In this document: positions 10,771 through 21,969 of the stretch, piece by piece
Layout: each line of letters starts with the position of its first letter
Position numbering within the stretch: the stretch's first letter is position 1
Origin: Arthrinium phaeospermum
Taxonomy: Eukaryota > Ascomycota > Sordariomycetes > Amphisphaeriales > Apiosporaceae
DNA length: 64,000 bases
Assembly: GCA_006503535.1 (NCBI GenBank)
Contig: QYRS01000006.1
Location: 496,001-560,000, forward strand
Direction: 5' to 3'
Program-made: the position numbers and the translations under genes
Notes under the pieces: generated by a model
Told to the model about the DNA's origin: nothing
Database searches by the model: none
What the model saw: only the letters and a program-made list of their open reading frames with translations

Positions 10771-11793
10771 ATGACGCCTCCGCTAATCACCAACATCTAC
10801 ACGGCAGACCCCAGCGCCCACGTCTTCAACGGCCGCGTGTACATCTACCCCTCGCACGACCGCGAGACGGACATCGCCTTCAACGACAACGGCGACCAGT
10901 ACGACATGGCCGACTACCACGTCTTTTCCACCTCCAGCCTGGACCCGCCCTACGACAATAACGTGATTGACCACGGCGTCGTCCTGCGCACCGAGGACGT
11001 CCCCTGGGCCTCGAAGCAGCTCTGGGCCCCCGACGCCGCGCAGGGCCGGGACGGCAAGTACTACCTCTACTTCCCCGCGCGGGACCACGAGAACATCTTC
11101 CGCATCGGCGTCGCCGTCGGCGACGCGCCCGAGGGGCCCTTCAAAGCGGACCCGGAGCCCATCCCGGGCAGCTTCAGCATCGACCCGGCCTCGTTCGTGG
11201 ACCCGGACACGGGCGACGCCTACCTGTATTTCGGCGGCCTCTGGGGCGGGCAACTGCAATGCTACCAGACCCCCGGCGCGAGCGGCAACCGGAACGACGG
11301 CCGCAACTTCGACGCGTCCTGGTCCGGCCCCCAAGAGCCCAAGGGCGCCGACGCCCAAGCCCTCTTCCCCAAAGTAGCCAAGCTCGACCCGTCCATGCAC
11401 CGCTTCGCCCCCGAAGGCGCGCAGGACCTCGTCATCCTCGCCCCCGAAACCGGCGAGCCCATCGCCGCCGACGACCACGCCCGCCGCTTCTTCGAGGCGG
11501 CCTGGATGCACAAGCGCGGGTCGACCTACTACTTCAGCTACTCGACGGGCGACACGCACTACCTCGTCTACGCCACCAGCCAATCCCCGACGGGGCCCTT
11601 CACCTACGCCGGGCGCCTGCTCGAGCCCGTCCTGGGCTGGACCACGCACCACTCCATCGTCGAGTTCCAGGGACGCTGGTGGCTCTTCCACCACGACTGC
11701 GAGCTGAGCAAGGGCGTCAACCACCTGCGCTGTGTGAAGGTGCGCGAGATCTTTTATGACGAGGACGGCAAGATGTTCACCAAGCAGGATTAG
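10771..11793 (+). CDS. Glycoside hydrolase family 43 protein
   Basis: A single exon of 340 aa. GH43 enzymes are five-bladed beta-propeller alpha-L-arabinofuranosidases, beta-xylosidases or arabinanases that trim hemicellulose and pectin side chains. The three expected acidic residues are visible: Asp13 in YTADPSAHVF (general base), the Asp in SFSIDPASF (pKa modulator) and the Glu in FFEAAWMHKRG (acid). A start at 10771 gives no signal peptide, so the enzyme is probably intracellular and acts on imported oligosaccharides. An upstream in-frame ATG at 10684 only adds a low-complexity leader. There is no extra C-terminal beta-sandwich domain. The gene is intronless and has strongly C-ending codons, which would fit, but does not prove, bacterial ancestry. 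The precise substrate cannot be told. Confidence 0.88.
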   Translation: MTPPLITNIYTADPSAHVFNGRVYIYPSHDRETDIAFNDNGDQYDMADYHVFSTSSLDPPYDNNVIDHGVVLRTEDVPWASKQLWAPDAAQGRDGKYYLYFPARDHENIFRIGVAVGDAPEGPFKADPEPIPGSFSIDPASFVDPDTGDAYLYFGGLWGGQLQCYQTPGASGNRNDGRNFDASWSGPQEPKGADAQALFPKVAKLDPSMHRFAPEGAQDLVILAPETGEPIAADDHARRFFEAAWMHKRGSTYYFSYSTGDTHYLVYATSQSPTGPFTYAGRLLEPVLGWTTHHSIVEFQGRWWLFHHDCELSKGVNHLRCVKVREIFYDEDGKMFTKQD

Positions 11794-12181
11794 GTAATGG
11801 GCCTATGTAGCCAGTTTGCCTGAGACAGGCTGCTTAAGGGAGTTGAGAGATCTTAAAAGCTACAAGTATGAGTAAGAATAGACGTACATAGCATTCAAGC
11901 GCCGCTTCGATGTTGAACTGCTTTCCATTGCTGTGTGATAGATACTGTCTGTCCCTGTCTATCTAACAAACCTCCCCAAACCCGCGCGCGCGACACAAAA
12001 GAAAAAGGGGGTATGATGTGCTAATTCCAAGGCTCGGCTGCTGTCCCATATTTATACTACTGTCCACCACCCCCAACCAAAAGCAAGGTTGCCAATTGCT
12101 CCTGTGCATCTCCCAAGTACCCAGTACCCAGCTCCAATCCCATTTACGAAGAAGAAACTGAACAACAAGAAAAGAAAAGCA
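11794..12181. other. Convergent 3' region between GH43 and lipase genes
   Basis: The 3' ends of two convergent genes face each other here. It contains a short CGCGCGCG run and A-rich stretches but no gene. Confidence 0.6.
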
Positions 12182-15100
12182 TCAAGAGTCCACAACCCCA
12201 AGCGTAAGCCGCCGGAGCGCGTCCTCATATCTCCCAGGACTGTGGTCCGTCAACATGCTAGCCCCAAATTTGACCTCGCGAAAGCGGCTCTCCACGTCGC
12301 GGACGTACTTCAGCACGAGGCGCGTGGCCGGGCGGCCGATCTGCTCCTCGCCGATATGGAGGAAGGCGTCCCGGCGCAAGCAGGGCGTGCTCTCGATGGC
12401 GAAGACCTCGCCGGGCGGGAGCAGCTTCGGGCTCATCATGGTGGCGCGCAGCGTCTTCAGGGCGGCATAGGCCCATTGGTCGTCCTCCTCGTCGCGGTAC
12501 TTCGGGGGGTTGCTGTACCACCGGTCCGCAACGCCGCTCTGGAACCCTTCCCATATCCGCCGCCGGACTTCGGCTTTCGCCTCCGAGTTGTCTGTCTTGA
12601 AGGCAAGCGCGAGGGCTTGGAAGTCGTGCAGCACGCCGAGTGAGAGGTAAGGCACGAGGTCGTTTCCATGTACGACGCTCGTAATCAAGCCACGGGTAGC
12701 CTTCTGCAGAGAAGGCGACATTGTAGACGGAGGTCCGTAGGCGTAGACGTGGATGGGTCTGCCGGGCGGCAGGCAGATGGCAGTATCAGACTTCACGCCT
12801 TCGCTCTCAGTCAGCAGTCTTCGGTGTTGCTGAGCAGAAGTAACGAAAGCCGTGCCGGTAGTCGCGGGCTCGGCGAGCATGGCTCCAAGTAGTGCCGTGA
12901 CCGCACCGCCAAGCGAGTGGCCACATAGAACGAGACCATAGTCGGGGAACTCCTCGAGCGTCTCCTTCAAGGTAACAAGGACTCTACCATCACCACCGTA
13001 GAGGAGACGGCGAGCAGAGGCGTGGATGCCCTTGTGGACCTTGTAGTTCTTGCCTCGCCAAAGTAGGTCGTCGTACTCGCACATCATGTCGGCCAAGACA
13101 TCTTCGAATCCCAGAGTTCCACGGCAGGATAGCACAACGGCCTTTGACGGTTCATCAATGGCGATGGTGTGAACGAGGGGGACGCCGGTGTCCGTAGAAC
13201 CAGTGGAGTCGGAGCCTCCCTGAGGATCTACGTACGACGACAATAGAATACTGTCTGGCGGCAGCTCCGTGTGGTGCGCAAAGGAGCGTATGTCTTGGTG
13301 TGTCTCATCAAGAGCTTTCAGTTGGGGCAGCTGCTTGGAAATGCCCATAAACTTGAGAAAGTGGGACCCGTAAGCGGCAGAGGCGTATCGACTGTATCGG
13401 GTAATGTTTCTCAGGATGTGAAAGTCGGGGAACATGCCGCCAACCGTACCCGTTCGCCGGAGCGTATCGAGAGCTTCCGAGTCGCTGTATGCGCTCTTCT
13501 GGTGGTACGAAGATAAGACAAGCGACGTCTGGGAAGGGCTCGCCCGAAGTGTGTAGATACTTGGCGAGTACAAGCCGCCCATCCTTGATCGGTTGGGATG
13601 TCGCTGCGGAGAAGGCGGTACCAATTCGTTGGCCTCGTTGCCAGGTTTCGATTTGGGCCCATTGCTGCTTCGAAACTCTGAGCGATAGTATGTAGGCGAC
13701 CCAGGCCGGCTCTCATAGGACTGGATGGAGAAGGTGTCGGTCTGCGATACCGTCGAGTTCCGCCGCCGCTGTTGCACTGCTATGAAGCTCGAGCGCGACT
13801 GGCTTCTGCTATGGCCTGGGTTATCCTCGAGCGTCCCCAGGTCTCGCGAGGAGAAGTAGTTAGGGTTCCCTCGCTGCGGGGCACGGGGCGCCTCACGGGC
13901 AGGAATGAGATTGGGTGTCCGGTTAGGAACGGGAGGGCGGGCGGGCGTCATGGAAGGGTGGTTGCGCTGATGCGTGTTTTGCGAAGACTTGTTGCTTCCC
14001 CATGGAGGCCGCATCCCAGTCTTGTTTTTGGCTGTAGGCGGGACACTTTCACTGCTGGTTTCCTTGTTGAGAAGATTGGCAAGGCCCGTAACCGAGCTCT
14101 TCTTGAATGCATTCCTCAGCCCTCCCCGCTTTTCACCCGGCTTGCTTCCCACAGAGTCGGTCTCTTTCGCGGCTTTGGATGTTGTCTTGTTGGTTGCTTG
14201 GGGTGTCACCGGTGCCTCTTCCGGTTTCTTTGCTCCACTGCTGGGGGGTTGCCGCTGCCGCTTCTGGTTCGCGGCGTTCTCCGGTGGCGGCTTGGGCATC
14301 GGTATTTGTGAGCTTCGGTCCTTGGGCGAAGTCGCCGAGTTGCTACCTGTAGAGCCGGTCGATGAAACTGATCTCGGCATCCGCTTCGGCCCATCCGATG
14401 TTTTCGATGGTTGAGTGATCTGCGGAGGCATAGTTGTTGACCGTGGTGTTTTTGGCGGCGGCGGCGGCGGTAGAGGCTTCTCGATTACCTCCTCCTCTTC
14501 TGAAGAAGACGAGTCCTCGTCCTCGTCCAACAGCTCGACTCGCGATTTGGCATCATCATTATCCTCGAGATCCTGCTCCACGGCAGTGCTTCTGCTGGTG
14601 TTGCGACTGATCCGGTATACGACACGGTAAATCGGAGTCGTGTCTCTAGCGCCCGTTGCCAGAGCATTGACAGGATTCACGATCTCACTCTCGATCATGT
14701 CTGCGCCCGGAGGCGTCAAGATGGGGATATCGGGTGTCCCCTTGATCTCCACTGTGATGATCTTGGTCGTGGTGGTAGAGGTGGATATAGAGACATTCGT
14801 GTCCCTGGGCAAAGAGCTCATGATTTGTTTCCTGAGATTGACTTCTGGCAGATCATCCTCATCTGCGCTGTCATGGTCGCCGTGTTGTTGGATCGCGTCA
14901 ATGATTCCATCCCGACCTCTTACGCTGCGGAGACTGCGCTGTGCATAGTTGCCCCTGTGTATACCGTAGAGACTGTCTTCGTGGACATCGACACGTTCGC
15001 CGTCGTTCAAGACAACAACATCCCATATTATTTCTTCCTGGCCGTTGTTTTTAATCTCGTCTTGGATGGTCTTGCGGCATGCGTTTTGTAGATAGGCAAG

Positions 15101-15793
15101 GCCAGCCAGAGCCAATACGATGTCCATGACTCCGACCTTTTCTCCTTGCACGCCAGTGGCGGGGTTTTGAAACTCGCGCCGGATCAGGGTTATGATGCTG
15201 GCGATAGCTCTGGACGAGTCGGTCGAGCCGAAGAATTGGTCCAGGACGGTCAGCAACAGCTGCGATACCTGGGAGACCGCCGTGATACTCGTTTCGGTGG
15301 CTTGGAAGCCGGTGGCGGTCCAGAAGACGGCCTGCAGCAAAGCTTGGTGGATCCCGTCGAGACCCCGTTCCAGTAGCGACTCGGCGTTGTCCCTGCCAAG
15401 CTCGGTGCGAGACCGCGAAATGACATCTCGGCCGGCCTTGCTGAGGACGGTCTCGAAGAAGGCTCGGCTCAGCTCGAGACTCGAAAGCGTGGTGAACTTG
15501 GCGGCGACGAAGCCAAAGCTCCCGACAAAGGTGGTTGCGCGGATGGCAAAAGCCGTCGAGCGGGCCGCGAGGCTGACGGCGCCTGCTATCGGGGTCGGCA
15601 GAAGGGTTTTGCCCGGAAAGGTTCTAGTAGCGAGCTGTCGCTGTTCTCCATGGTTCTCTTCATGGTCATGATCGGGCTCTTGCTCCAATGCCTGATGGTC
15701 TTGCTGTTGTTCCGGGACTTCTCCGCCGGGCAATTCGGTGAGCTCGTCGCTGGATTCGTTCTGAGCGTGGTCGTCAGGGTGGTTGGTTTCCAT
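12182..15793 (-). CDS. Class 3 lipase (diacylglycerol lipase-like), large
   Basis: A single exon of 1203 aa; the first ATG on the reverse strand is at 15793. The N-terminal third is moderately hydrophobic with Ala-rich segments and may touch membranes. A long Ser/Pro/Lys-rich disordered stretch follows, with an acidic Ser/Glu patch and a polyproline run. The C-terminal part is a Lipase_3 alpha/beta hydrolase: the nucleophile elbow GHSLGG lies near residues 957-962, the candidate acid is in VVHGNDLVPYL and the candidate His in LTDHSPGRYEDAL. The layout resembles fungal sn1-specific diacylglycerol lipases, which release fatty acid from membrane diacylglycerol. The long linker is a likely phosphorylation target. 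Catalytic assignment is secure; the exact lipid substrate is not. Confidence 0.9.
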   Translation of the reverse strand: METNHPDDHAQNESSDELTELPGGEVPEQQQDHQALEQEPDHDHEENHGEQRQLATRTFPGKTLLPTPIAGAVSLAARSTAFAIRATTFVGSFGFVAAKFTTLSSLELSRAFFETVLSKAGRDVISRSRTELGRDNAESLLERGLDGIHQALLQAVFWTATGFQATETSITAVSQVSQLLLTVLDQFFGSTDSSRAIASIITLIRREFQNPATGVQGEKVGVMDIVLALAGLAYLQNACRKTIQDEIKNNGQEEIIWDVVVLNDGERVDVHEDSLYGIHRGNYAQRSLRSVRGRDGIIDAIQQHGDHDSADEDDLPEVNLRKQIMSSLPRDTNVSISTSTTTTKIITVEIKGTPDIPILTPPGADMIESEIVNPVNALATGARDTTPIYRVVYRISRNTSRSTAVEQDLEDNDDAKSRVELLDEDEDSSSSEEEEVIEKPLPPPPPPKTPRSTTMPPQITQPSKTSDGPKRMPRSVSSTGSTGSNSATSPKDRSSQIPMPKPPPENAANQKRQRQPPSSGAKKPEEAPVTPQATNKTTSKAAKETDSVGSKPGEKRGGLRNAFKKSSVTGLANLLNKETSSESVPPTAKNKTGMRPPWGSNKSSQNTHQRNHPSMTPARPPVPNRTPNLIPAREAPRAPQRGNPNYFSSRDLGTLEDNPGHSRSQSRSSFIAVQQRRRNSTVSQTDTFSIQSYESRPGSPTYYRSEFRSSNGPKSKPGNEANELVPPSPQRHPNRSRMGGLYSPSIYTLRASPSQTSLVLSSYHQKSAYSDSEALDTLRRTGTVGGMFPDFHILRNITRYSRYASAAYGSHFLKFMGISKQLPQLKALDETHQDIRSFAHHTELPPDSILLSSYVDPQGGSDSTGSTDTGVPLVHTIAIDEPSKAVVLSCRGTLGFEDVLADMMCEYDDLLWRGKNYKVHKGIHASARRLLYGGDGRVLVTLKETLEEFPDYGLVLCGHSLGGAVTALLGAMLAEPATTGTAFVTSAQQHRRLLTESEGVKSDTAICLPPGRPIHVYAYGPPSTMSPSLQKATRGLITSVVHGNDLVPYLSLGVLHDFQALALAFKTDNSEAKAEVRRRIWEGFQSGVADRWYSNPPKYRDEEDDQWAYAALKTLRATMMSPKLLPPGEVFAIESTPCLRRDAFLHIGEEQIGRPATRLVLKYVRDVESRFREVKFGASMLTDHSPGRYEDALRRLTLGVVDS

Positions 15794-17771
15794 TGTCACC
15801 AGTGTGCGTTGTGGCCTGCTCCCAGCCCGAAACGTTCAAGAACAGGAGGAGTATCCCAGTCATGCAAGGCCGGGTCGATCAAGGAGAATCACGGGATGAA
15901 GTAAAAAGGAAGTGCGGCGACGAGCCACTGTTTACATGCATGAAACGATCAATGTATGAATACTGTGCTTGTTATTGACAAAAACATGCTGTCGCGCCAG
16001 GCGCCCCAACCAGGTTGCGATGGTAATGATGATGAATTGCCAGCTTCATTAAACGAAGGCCATCGAATTACATTGGTGGCGATCCTAGATCGGACGTTTT
16101 CATCCAAAGTTTGGCTGATGGTTGGATCTGGCGTATGACGAAGATGCATGTGACGGCGCGGGGCAGAGCTTGAAAACGCCGGCCCAAAGTGTACCTGGGC
16201 GAAAAGAGTCGGGTAATGGGCAAATGCAATGCACCTTTGATTTCCAGTGCAGCACAAGTAGGTATACAAAGTGTAAGCAGGTCGCCAGATGGCTTGCGAC
16301 GGGCAACTTCCACGCTGAGAGAGATCGACGATCCGCCCGGCAAGGCGATATGATATGCATTGATTGGAATTCCCCTGAATAAATGGACGGCCGTTAGTGT
16401 CGGATGACGAAATGCAGGTCCCCAGCTCTTTCTTGTTGGGCAGAACGTGGCATGGAAACTGGGGCAGGCAGGACAACAAATTCGTGCAGGGTACTTGCAA
16501 GGGTCGGGACGAAAATGAGAAAACGGCCTGCCTTCCAGACTTCACGTGAAGAATTGATTACAGTAATTTGCTGGCAGGGGCCAGGCAAAGGGTCGTGGGT
16601 CGCCGGCAACCAGGAAACAAATTCAATTGATTTAAACATCCGTACCTTATTCCTCAGTCGACGGGTAATGGATATCTTTAAATGCGACAGATTATTTGAC
16701 TCCTTTTCCGGTATACACTACTCATACTCATGCATTTGGCATTTAACGACGTGCAGGGAACAACGAGGGACAGTACTACGGATGACAAGGAAAGAGAGCC
16801 CGAGGTCGTATCAATTGCTTCGCTATCCTCATGTCTGGTCTGTCGTGGTACCGGCGAAAACTGAGAGAATTGCCGGTTTCCCATAGTGGGAGACTCGATG
16901 CGAGACCAGGTTGCTTTGTTTAAGCTTAGGTGTCTTTAGCCAGAATTCCATCCCATCACGTTCAGCAAGTCCTCTTCCGTGTGGAAATGCTCTAGAAGCC
17001 GCCAGGGTCCGACTCTTGTTTCACGATGTGTAATATGGATATTGAAGCAGCTTCGAAAGAACTGCATCGGCTCCTTCCAGTCCTCCAGTAGAACTATGCA
17101 TAGGTATTGGGTAATTAATTGATCGCCCACTACCGCAGTGTCCGATGGTACTACTGCTGAGATGGATGCGAATTCCAACCAGTCGAGCCAGTCCCAGCGC
17201 TATTCTTAGCTACTAATAATCAGCACGGTGCCCGCCAAATGCACCGTGGCTCCGTGCTTAGGCCCATTTTGTCGCATTGGTCCCTGGTTCCGGGGCCAGC
17301 TATGGGACCCTGCCTCAGCGAGAGGCTGTGAGGCTGAGCTCCGACGGCCAGTCAGGGGAAGAAGAAACGAAGAATAGACGAACGCGAACCTGCTTTGGTG
17401 TCCCGTTCGCTCGCTCGCAGTGTGACCCTCGTATTCCAGCTGTTTGTTTTCCTTGGCCGGTTCGACAGTGGACGGCGCTACTATATACAAAGGAATCTCG
17501 TCATATCGTCCCGTCAATTGTTCTTTGACATCTTCCCCTCCCTTCATCAAACTCTGATCCCGACCCTCTGCACTCGCTTTTATCGCACGATCATTTCCCA
17601 GGGGCAATTCCAGAAACCGCCCTATTCTGTTTTTGTTGACATTGCATTTGCTCGCCTGCACCAGTCACATCTGCGCCCGCGGATACCCACCTGTGCCCCC
17701 TCGACTGTTTTTCGATTTTAAGCTTCCTGTGCCAAGTCTTTAATCACCAGATCCCCCCGATCGACACCACA
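15794..17771. other. Divergent intergenic region, lipase to GNA1
   Basis: About 2 kb shared by two divergent promoters. I see no gene. A small nested palindrome at 17222..17258 pairs AGCACGG with CCGTGCT and CGGTGC with GCACCG. The GNA1 leader (17400-17770) is CT-rich. Confidence 0.55.
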
Positions 17772-18431
17772 ATGGCGGAACAAGGCCTCTTCTCGTCCGA
17801 CCTCATCAACCCCGAGGTGCAAGCCGCCCTCCCTGCCGGCTACACTGCCCGCGCCCTCCGCCTCTCCGATTACGATGCCGGCTTCCTCGACTGCCTGCGC
17901 GTCCTGACCACCGTCGGCGAGATCTCGAAGGAGGCCTTCACCGAGCGGTACAACTGGATGGCAAAGAACGATAGCTACTACCTGCTGGTCATTGAGGATG
18001 CGAGCAGCGAGAAGCCCGTCATTGTCGGCACTGGCGCCCTGATCGTGGAGCGCAAATTGTAAGAACACCCAACCCCCTGGTTCAGAAAGGATAGGTCCGA
18101 CTGGAGGAGCGCAATTGAGCGCATAAGGACTCTAGATACATGTGTGAGAGCAATGGCTAACCTCGTGTTTTTCGTGGTGAACAGCATCCACAGCCTCGGT
18201 CTCGTCGGTCACATCGAAGACATCGCCGTCGCGAAAGATCAACAGGGCAAGAAGCTGGGTCTGCGCTTGATCCAGGCGCTCGACTTCGTCGCCGAGAAGG
18301 TCGGCTGCTACAAGACCATCCTGGACTGCAGCGAAGCCAACGAGGGCTTCTACGTCAAGTGCGGCTTCCGACGCGCCGGCCTGGAAATGGCACACTACTA
18401 CACAGGGGACAAGAGTAAGCCTGCCCAGTAG
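17772..18431 (+). CDS. GNA1: Glucosamine 6-phosphate N-acetyltransferase
   Basis: Two exons, 17772..18058 and 18185..18431, give 177 aa. The intron 18059..18184 (GTAAGA...CAG, phase 2) splits the conserved RKF-IH junction. The enzyme transfers acetyl from acetyl-CoA to glucosamine 6-phosphate, the second step towards UDP-GlcNAc, and so supplies chitin, N-glycans and GPI anchors. GNAT hallmarks are present: VGTGALIVERKFIH, VGHIEDIAV at about residues 103-111, the acetyl-CoA loop DQQGKKLG at 114-121, and the C-terminal GFYVKCGF motif. Length and order match yeast GNA1 closely. It is probably essential and cytosolic. Confidence 0.95.
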
Positions 18432-19893
18432 GGGAGGAGCAGCAGCAATAGCGATGCTTCTTGTTTCACCTTGACACATCCACCCGGAGGCATCGTCTCC
18501 GGGGCATTTCCAAAAAGGCATATAATACCCGGGAGAGACGCCCGCGTATAGGCGTTGAGATTCAGGGGAACTGATTTAAGCAAGCCTAGTAGACGCCAAG
18601 CTATAGAGTTGTGATTTAGGTTGGATTGGGCATTGGACGGGATGGGACATATACGACAAGCCGGCCAGCTGGATCCAAGAAGGTTGGGCCAGTGCATAGA
18701 AGCGATGATACATGCAGCAGTACGTGATAGATGACAATGGACTTCTGACGTGTGCCCCCCGAAACGAAAGAGGGGCGCGCCTCCAAGACACACACCGCAA
18801 GAATCATCAAGACGTTATGCAGTGAGGTCACCTCCAACGTGTCTCCTTACCTAAAGTAACCCCAGCCGCCGTTGGCATGTGAAAAAGGAGATCGCTTGGC
18901 TATTGGGGTATTATACCAAGCAACGGGGCGCATACCCCGTGATCTCTGCCAAAACTCTACCCTATTGAAGCATACCGACACAGTCAGCGACTTGTGGCCG
19001 CAAGACTATAATCTCACGACGATGGAGCCGGTTGTCTGTCCCTTGGTTTCGTGTAGACGGTAGATTAGCTATGTTGTTTACTGGGGAAGGGAAGGCGTAC
19101 CGGGTGGCCCGTTACACTTGGGGAGATGGTGTGAACCAAGCCAAGCGCAACCGTGTGCAACCGGCAGCAATAAGCAATAGCTCTTTCTGTCCTCTCCCGT
19201 TGCGTTGCTTGCCCCTTCCCCCATCCCAGCCGGCCCAGAACGCAGACTAAAATGCGGGCGCTGCCGACGGGCAATTGTGAGACAAGGAAATAAAATGTAC
19301 CTCTGCTCTTTCGCTTCCACTTACGTGAGCTCTACACAGTCGCATGCGCCTTTCTGACACATGCACGACGAAAACGCACATGCTAAATCGTACGCATTCT
19401 ACACTGACAACCCGCTAACCCTATTTCGAGTCAGAGCGAGCCAGCAACCAGCACCCTCTGCAACAGACACGAACCCCCCTCTCGCTCCCCCTCCTCATCC
19501 GGACACGGGATACCTCATTGCTGGCCCTACGTTACTTAAAGGCCACAATCGTACGCACCTCTCTCCAACAGCGTATCGGGATAACTTCTACCTATTTCAC
19601 CTGCCACACCTGACCAATTCATACATCCATAGCAAGCAGCATTAAGACAGACGCATTCCAGCCCTGTAATACTGATTCTTGACAATCTCATACCCACCCC
19701 CACGCTTGTTCCTTCTTGTCTTCCCGCTTCGTACTCGTCAACTCTCCACACGGACTCCGGATATCCCCAACTTTGACTTTGCGGGGCTCAGCGTCGCGCA
19801 AGCAAGCAAATCCATCTCCGTCTCCGTGCCCTCGCTCTCGCGCTTCCCCCCTCAGCCGTACAAGCAAGCCTGGTGGCCTATATCTTTCCCATC
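18432..19893. other. Intergenic region after GNA1
   Basis: No supported gene in about 1.4 kb. The last 500 bases are C- and T-rich and probably form the 5' leader of the next small gene. Confidence 0.55.
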
Positions 19894-20339
19894 ATGGGCT
19901 CGAATTCCGACAAGCAGTTTCGCGGCCTGTTGATCCGAACTAACATCGCCCTTCTTCAACGACAGTAAGTTAGCTTCCTTGACCCGGATGGTGGAAAGCC
20001 CCCATAACCGCAATACCCCACCAAAGCCACTCATTACCACCCATCATCTCCTTCCACTACATGAGGGCGGTTAACCTCAAGATTGCTGCACTACGACATA
20101 GTTGGGCCTTGCAGATGGTGTTATTGCTCTTGGTCCACTATCGCCTCTTAATCTAACCTGCATGAAGTTACACACAACCGTTACTAACGTGGTGATGCAA
20201 CAGAGTCCGTGAGAAGAGCAACTGGTACAACACGCCCCGAGTAGTCATTCGCAAGCGCTCCGGCAAGGTCATCGTCTCGCGTCTTGGCACCCCAGCTAGC
20301 TACGCCGCCGACGCCGGTTTCGAGATTGTGGAAATATAA
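19894..20339 (+). CDS. Small basic protein of 68 aa, unknown
   Basis: Two exons, 19894..19964 and 20204..20339. The intron 19965..20203 is 239 nt (GTAAGT...CAG with TACTAAC-like TTACTAACG branch site, phase 2). The spliced protein is basic, beginning MGSNSDKQFRGLLIRTNIAL and containing NWYNTPRVVIRKRSGKVIV and an acidic end AGFEIVEI. Each exon alone is too short to stand out; the strong donor, branch site and acceptor and the uninterrupted joined frame make the case. The size and basic character would suit a mitochondrial or ribosome-associated factor, but I do not recognise the family. It ends 150 bp before the next gene on the same strand. Confidence 0.6.
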
Positions 20340-20488
20340 CCTCTTTTCCAAAACTTACTGTACTATTATCGCCCATCACCGCGGCGCCCATCATCCCTGC
20401 TTGTACAACCACCCCCTTGTCATCCGATCTCACTGCCGTCGATTACCCCCCTATTTTCCTGCGACCCACCCGACTTACAGCAACCACC

Positions 20489-21969
20489 ATGTCTCCACAC
20501 AGAATCGATTTACCCACCCATGCGGCGCCCACGTCCGGGCCCGGCGCCGTCTCTTCCTCCACTGCTACCCCCACTTCCAATGGCAAACCCAACGGAGCCG
20601 CCCCTGATGTCTTCAGCGCCTCGCAGCCCCGCCGCTGGCTCATGGGCGACGAGGCTTTCAACCGCGTGATGCCGCACCACAGCGGGATGCGGGCGCTCTG
20701 GGAGACCAAGTGGAAGTTCCCCTGCACCAAGTCGCTATACCCGTTCCACGACGGCGCCTACGAGGACTTCGCGCCCGTCTTCGAGCAGCTCATCACCGAC
20801 GACGTCAACGACGGCAACGCGCCCGAGTACACCCGGGCCTTCTTCCCCGCGGCCTCTTCGCTCGAGGAGCGAGGCGACGCGGCCATGCGCTCCGGCGAGA
20901 AAAAGGAGGCGTCGGACCTGTACCTCCGTGCCGCGTGCGTCTTGCGCATCGCCCGCTTCCCCTACGTCACGGCCTTCCCCGAGGTCAGCTGCCCCGAGAA
21001 GTGGCGGGCCTGGGAGTGGCAGAAGCGCGTCTACATGAAGGCGGGCGCCTCGTGGGACGAGCCCGTCGTCGAGGTCGACATCCCGCACGTGCACGCCCAG
21101 GGCCGCGACCGCGCGACCATCCCGGCCTATTTTCGCGTCCCCGGCCACGCCGCCACCGAGCTCGACGTGGCGGGCGAGGGCGAGGAGATCCAGACGCCCC
21201 AGTTCCCGGCCGTCCTGCTGTTCACGGGGCTCGACGGCTACCGCCCCGACAACACGGTCCGCTGCGACGAGTTCCTGGCGCGCGGCTGGGCCGCCGTCGT
21301 GGTCGAGATCCCGGGGACCGCGGACTGCCCGGCCGACTCGGCGGACCCGGCGAGCCCGGACCGCCTCTGGGACAGCCTGCTCGAGTGGATGGAGAAGGAC
21401 GGGCGCTTCGACATGTCGCGCCTGCTAGTGTGGGGGCTAAGCGCCGGCGGGTACTACGCCGTGCGCATCGCGCACACGCACAAGGAGCGGCTCCGGGGCG
21501 CCGTCGCACAGGGGGCGGGCGTGCACCACTTCTTCGACGCCGACTGGATGGACCGGGCGGACGGGCACGAGTACCCCTTCGTGCTGAGCCCGGCGTTTGC
21601 GACGAAGCACGGGTTCGAGAGCGTGGCGGCGTACAAGGCGGGGGTGCAGAGGAAGTTTTCGCTGCTGGAGACGGGGGTGATTCAGGGGGCTTCTTGTCGG
21701 CTGTTGCTGGTTAATGTGAGTATTGGTCTTCTGCTTTCGTTCCATTTTCCCTTACCCTCTGGTGTTAGAAGGGGCTGCAGTTACTGACATGGAAATGCTA
21801 GGGCACCCTGGACGGCCTCATGCCGATTGAGGACTCGATGATGCTGTTCGAGTACGGATCCCCCAAGGAGGCGCGCTTCTTCTCCAACGCGCTGCATATG
21901 GGCTACCCGTTGGCGAACTCGTCGGTATACCCCTGGATGGAGGAGGTGATGGGCTACAAAAAGGAATGA
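20489..21969 (+). CDS. Alpha/beta hydrolase, Ayg1/FrsA-like
   Basis: Exons 20489..21715 and 21802..21969 give 464 aa; the intron is phase 0 (GTGAGT...TAG). ATG 20489 has an ACCATG context. The first 45 residues are a Ser/Thr/Pro-rich leader, then comes a helical lid region containing WETKWKFPCTKSLYPFHDG and a catalytic alpha/beta core. The nucleophile is Ser318 in WGLSAGGYYAVRIAH; candidate acid and base are in the last exon region (GTLDGLMPIED and ALHMGYPLANS). The lid and core resemble fungal Ayg1-type hydrolases, which shorten a polyketide by retro-Claisen cleavage in DHN-melanin formation, and the bacterial FrsA family. No polyketide synthase is in this window, so a melanin role is only a guess. 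Confidence 0.8.

Noticed and set aside
10783..11724. 313-codon open frame on the reverse strand of the GH43 gene
   Set aside because: Mirror of a GC-rich gene; Val/Gly/Ala/Glu bias and no domain, while the forward frame has clear GH43 motifs.
20710..21714. 334-codon forward frame overlapping the hydrolase
   Set aside because: Arg/Ala/Gly-rich shadow frame of the GC-rich alpha/beta hydrolase.
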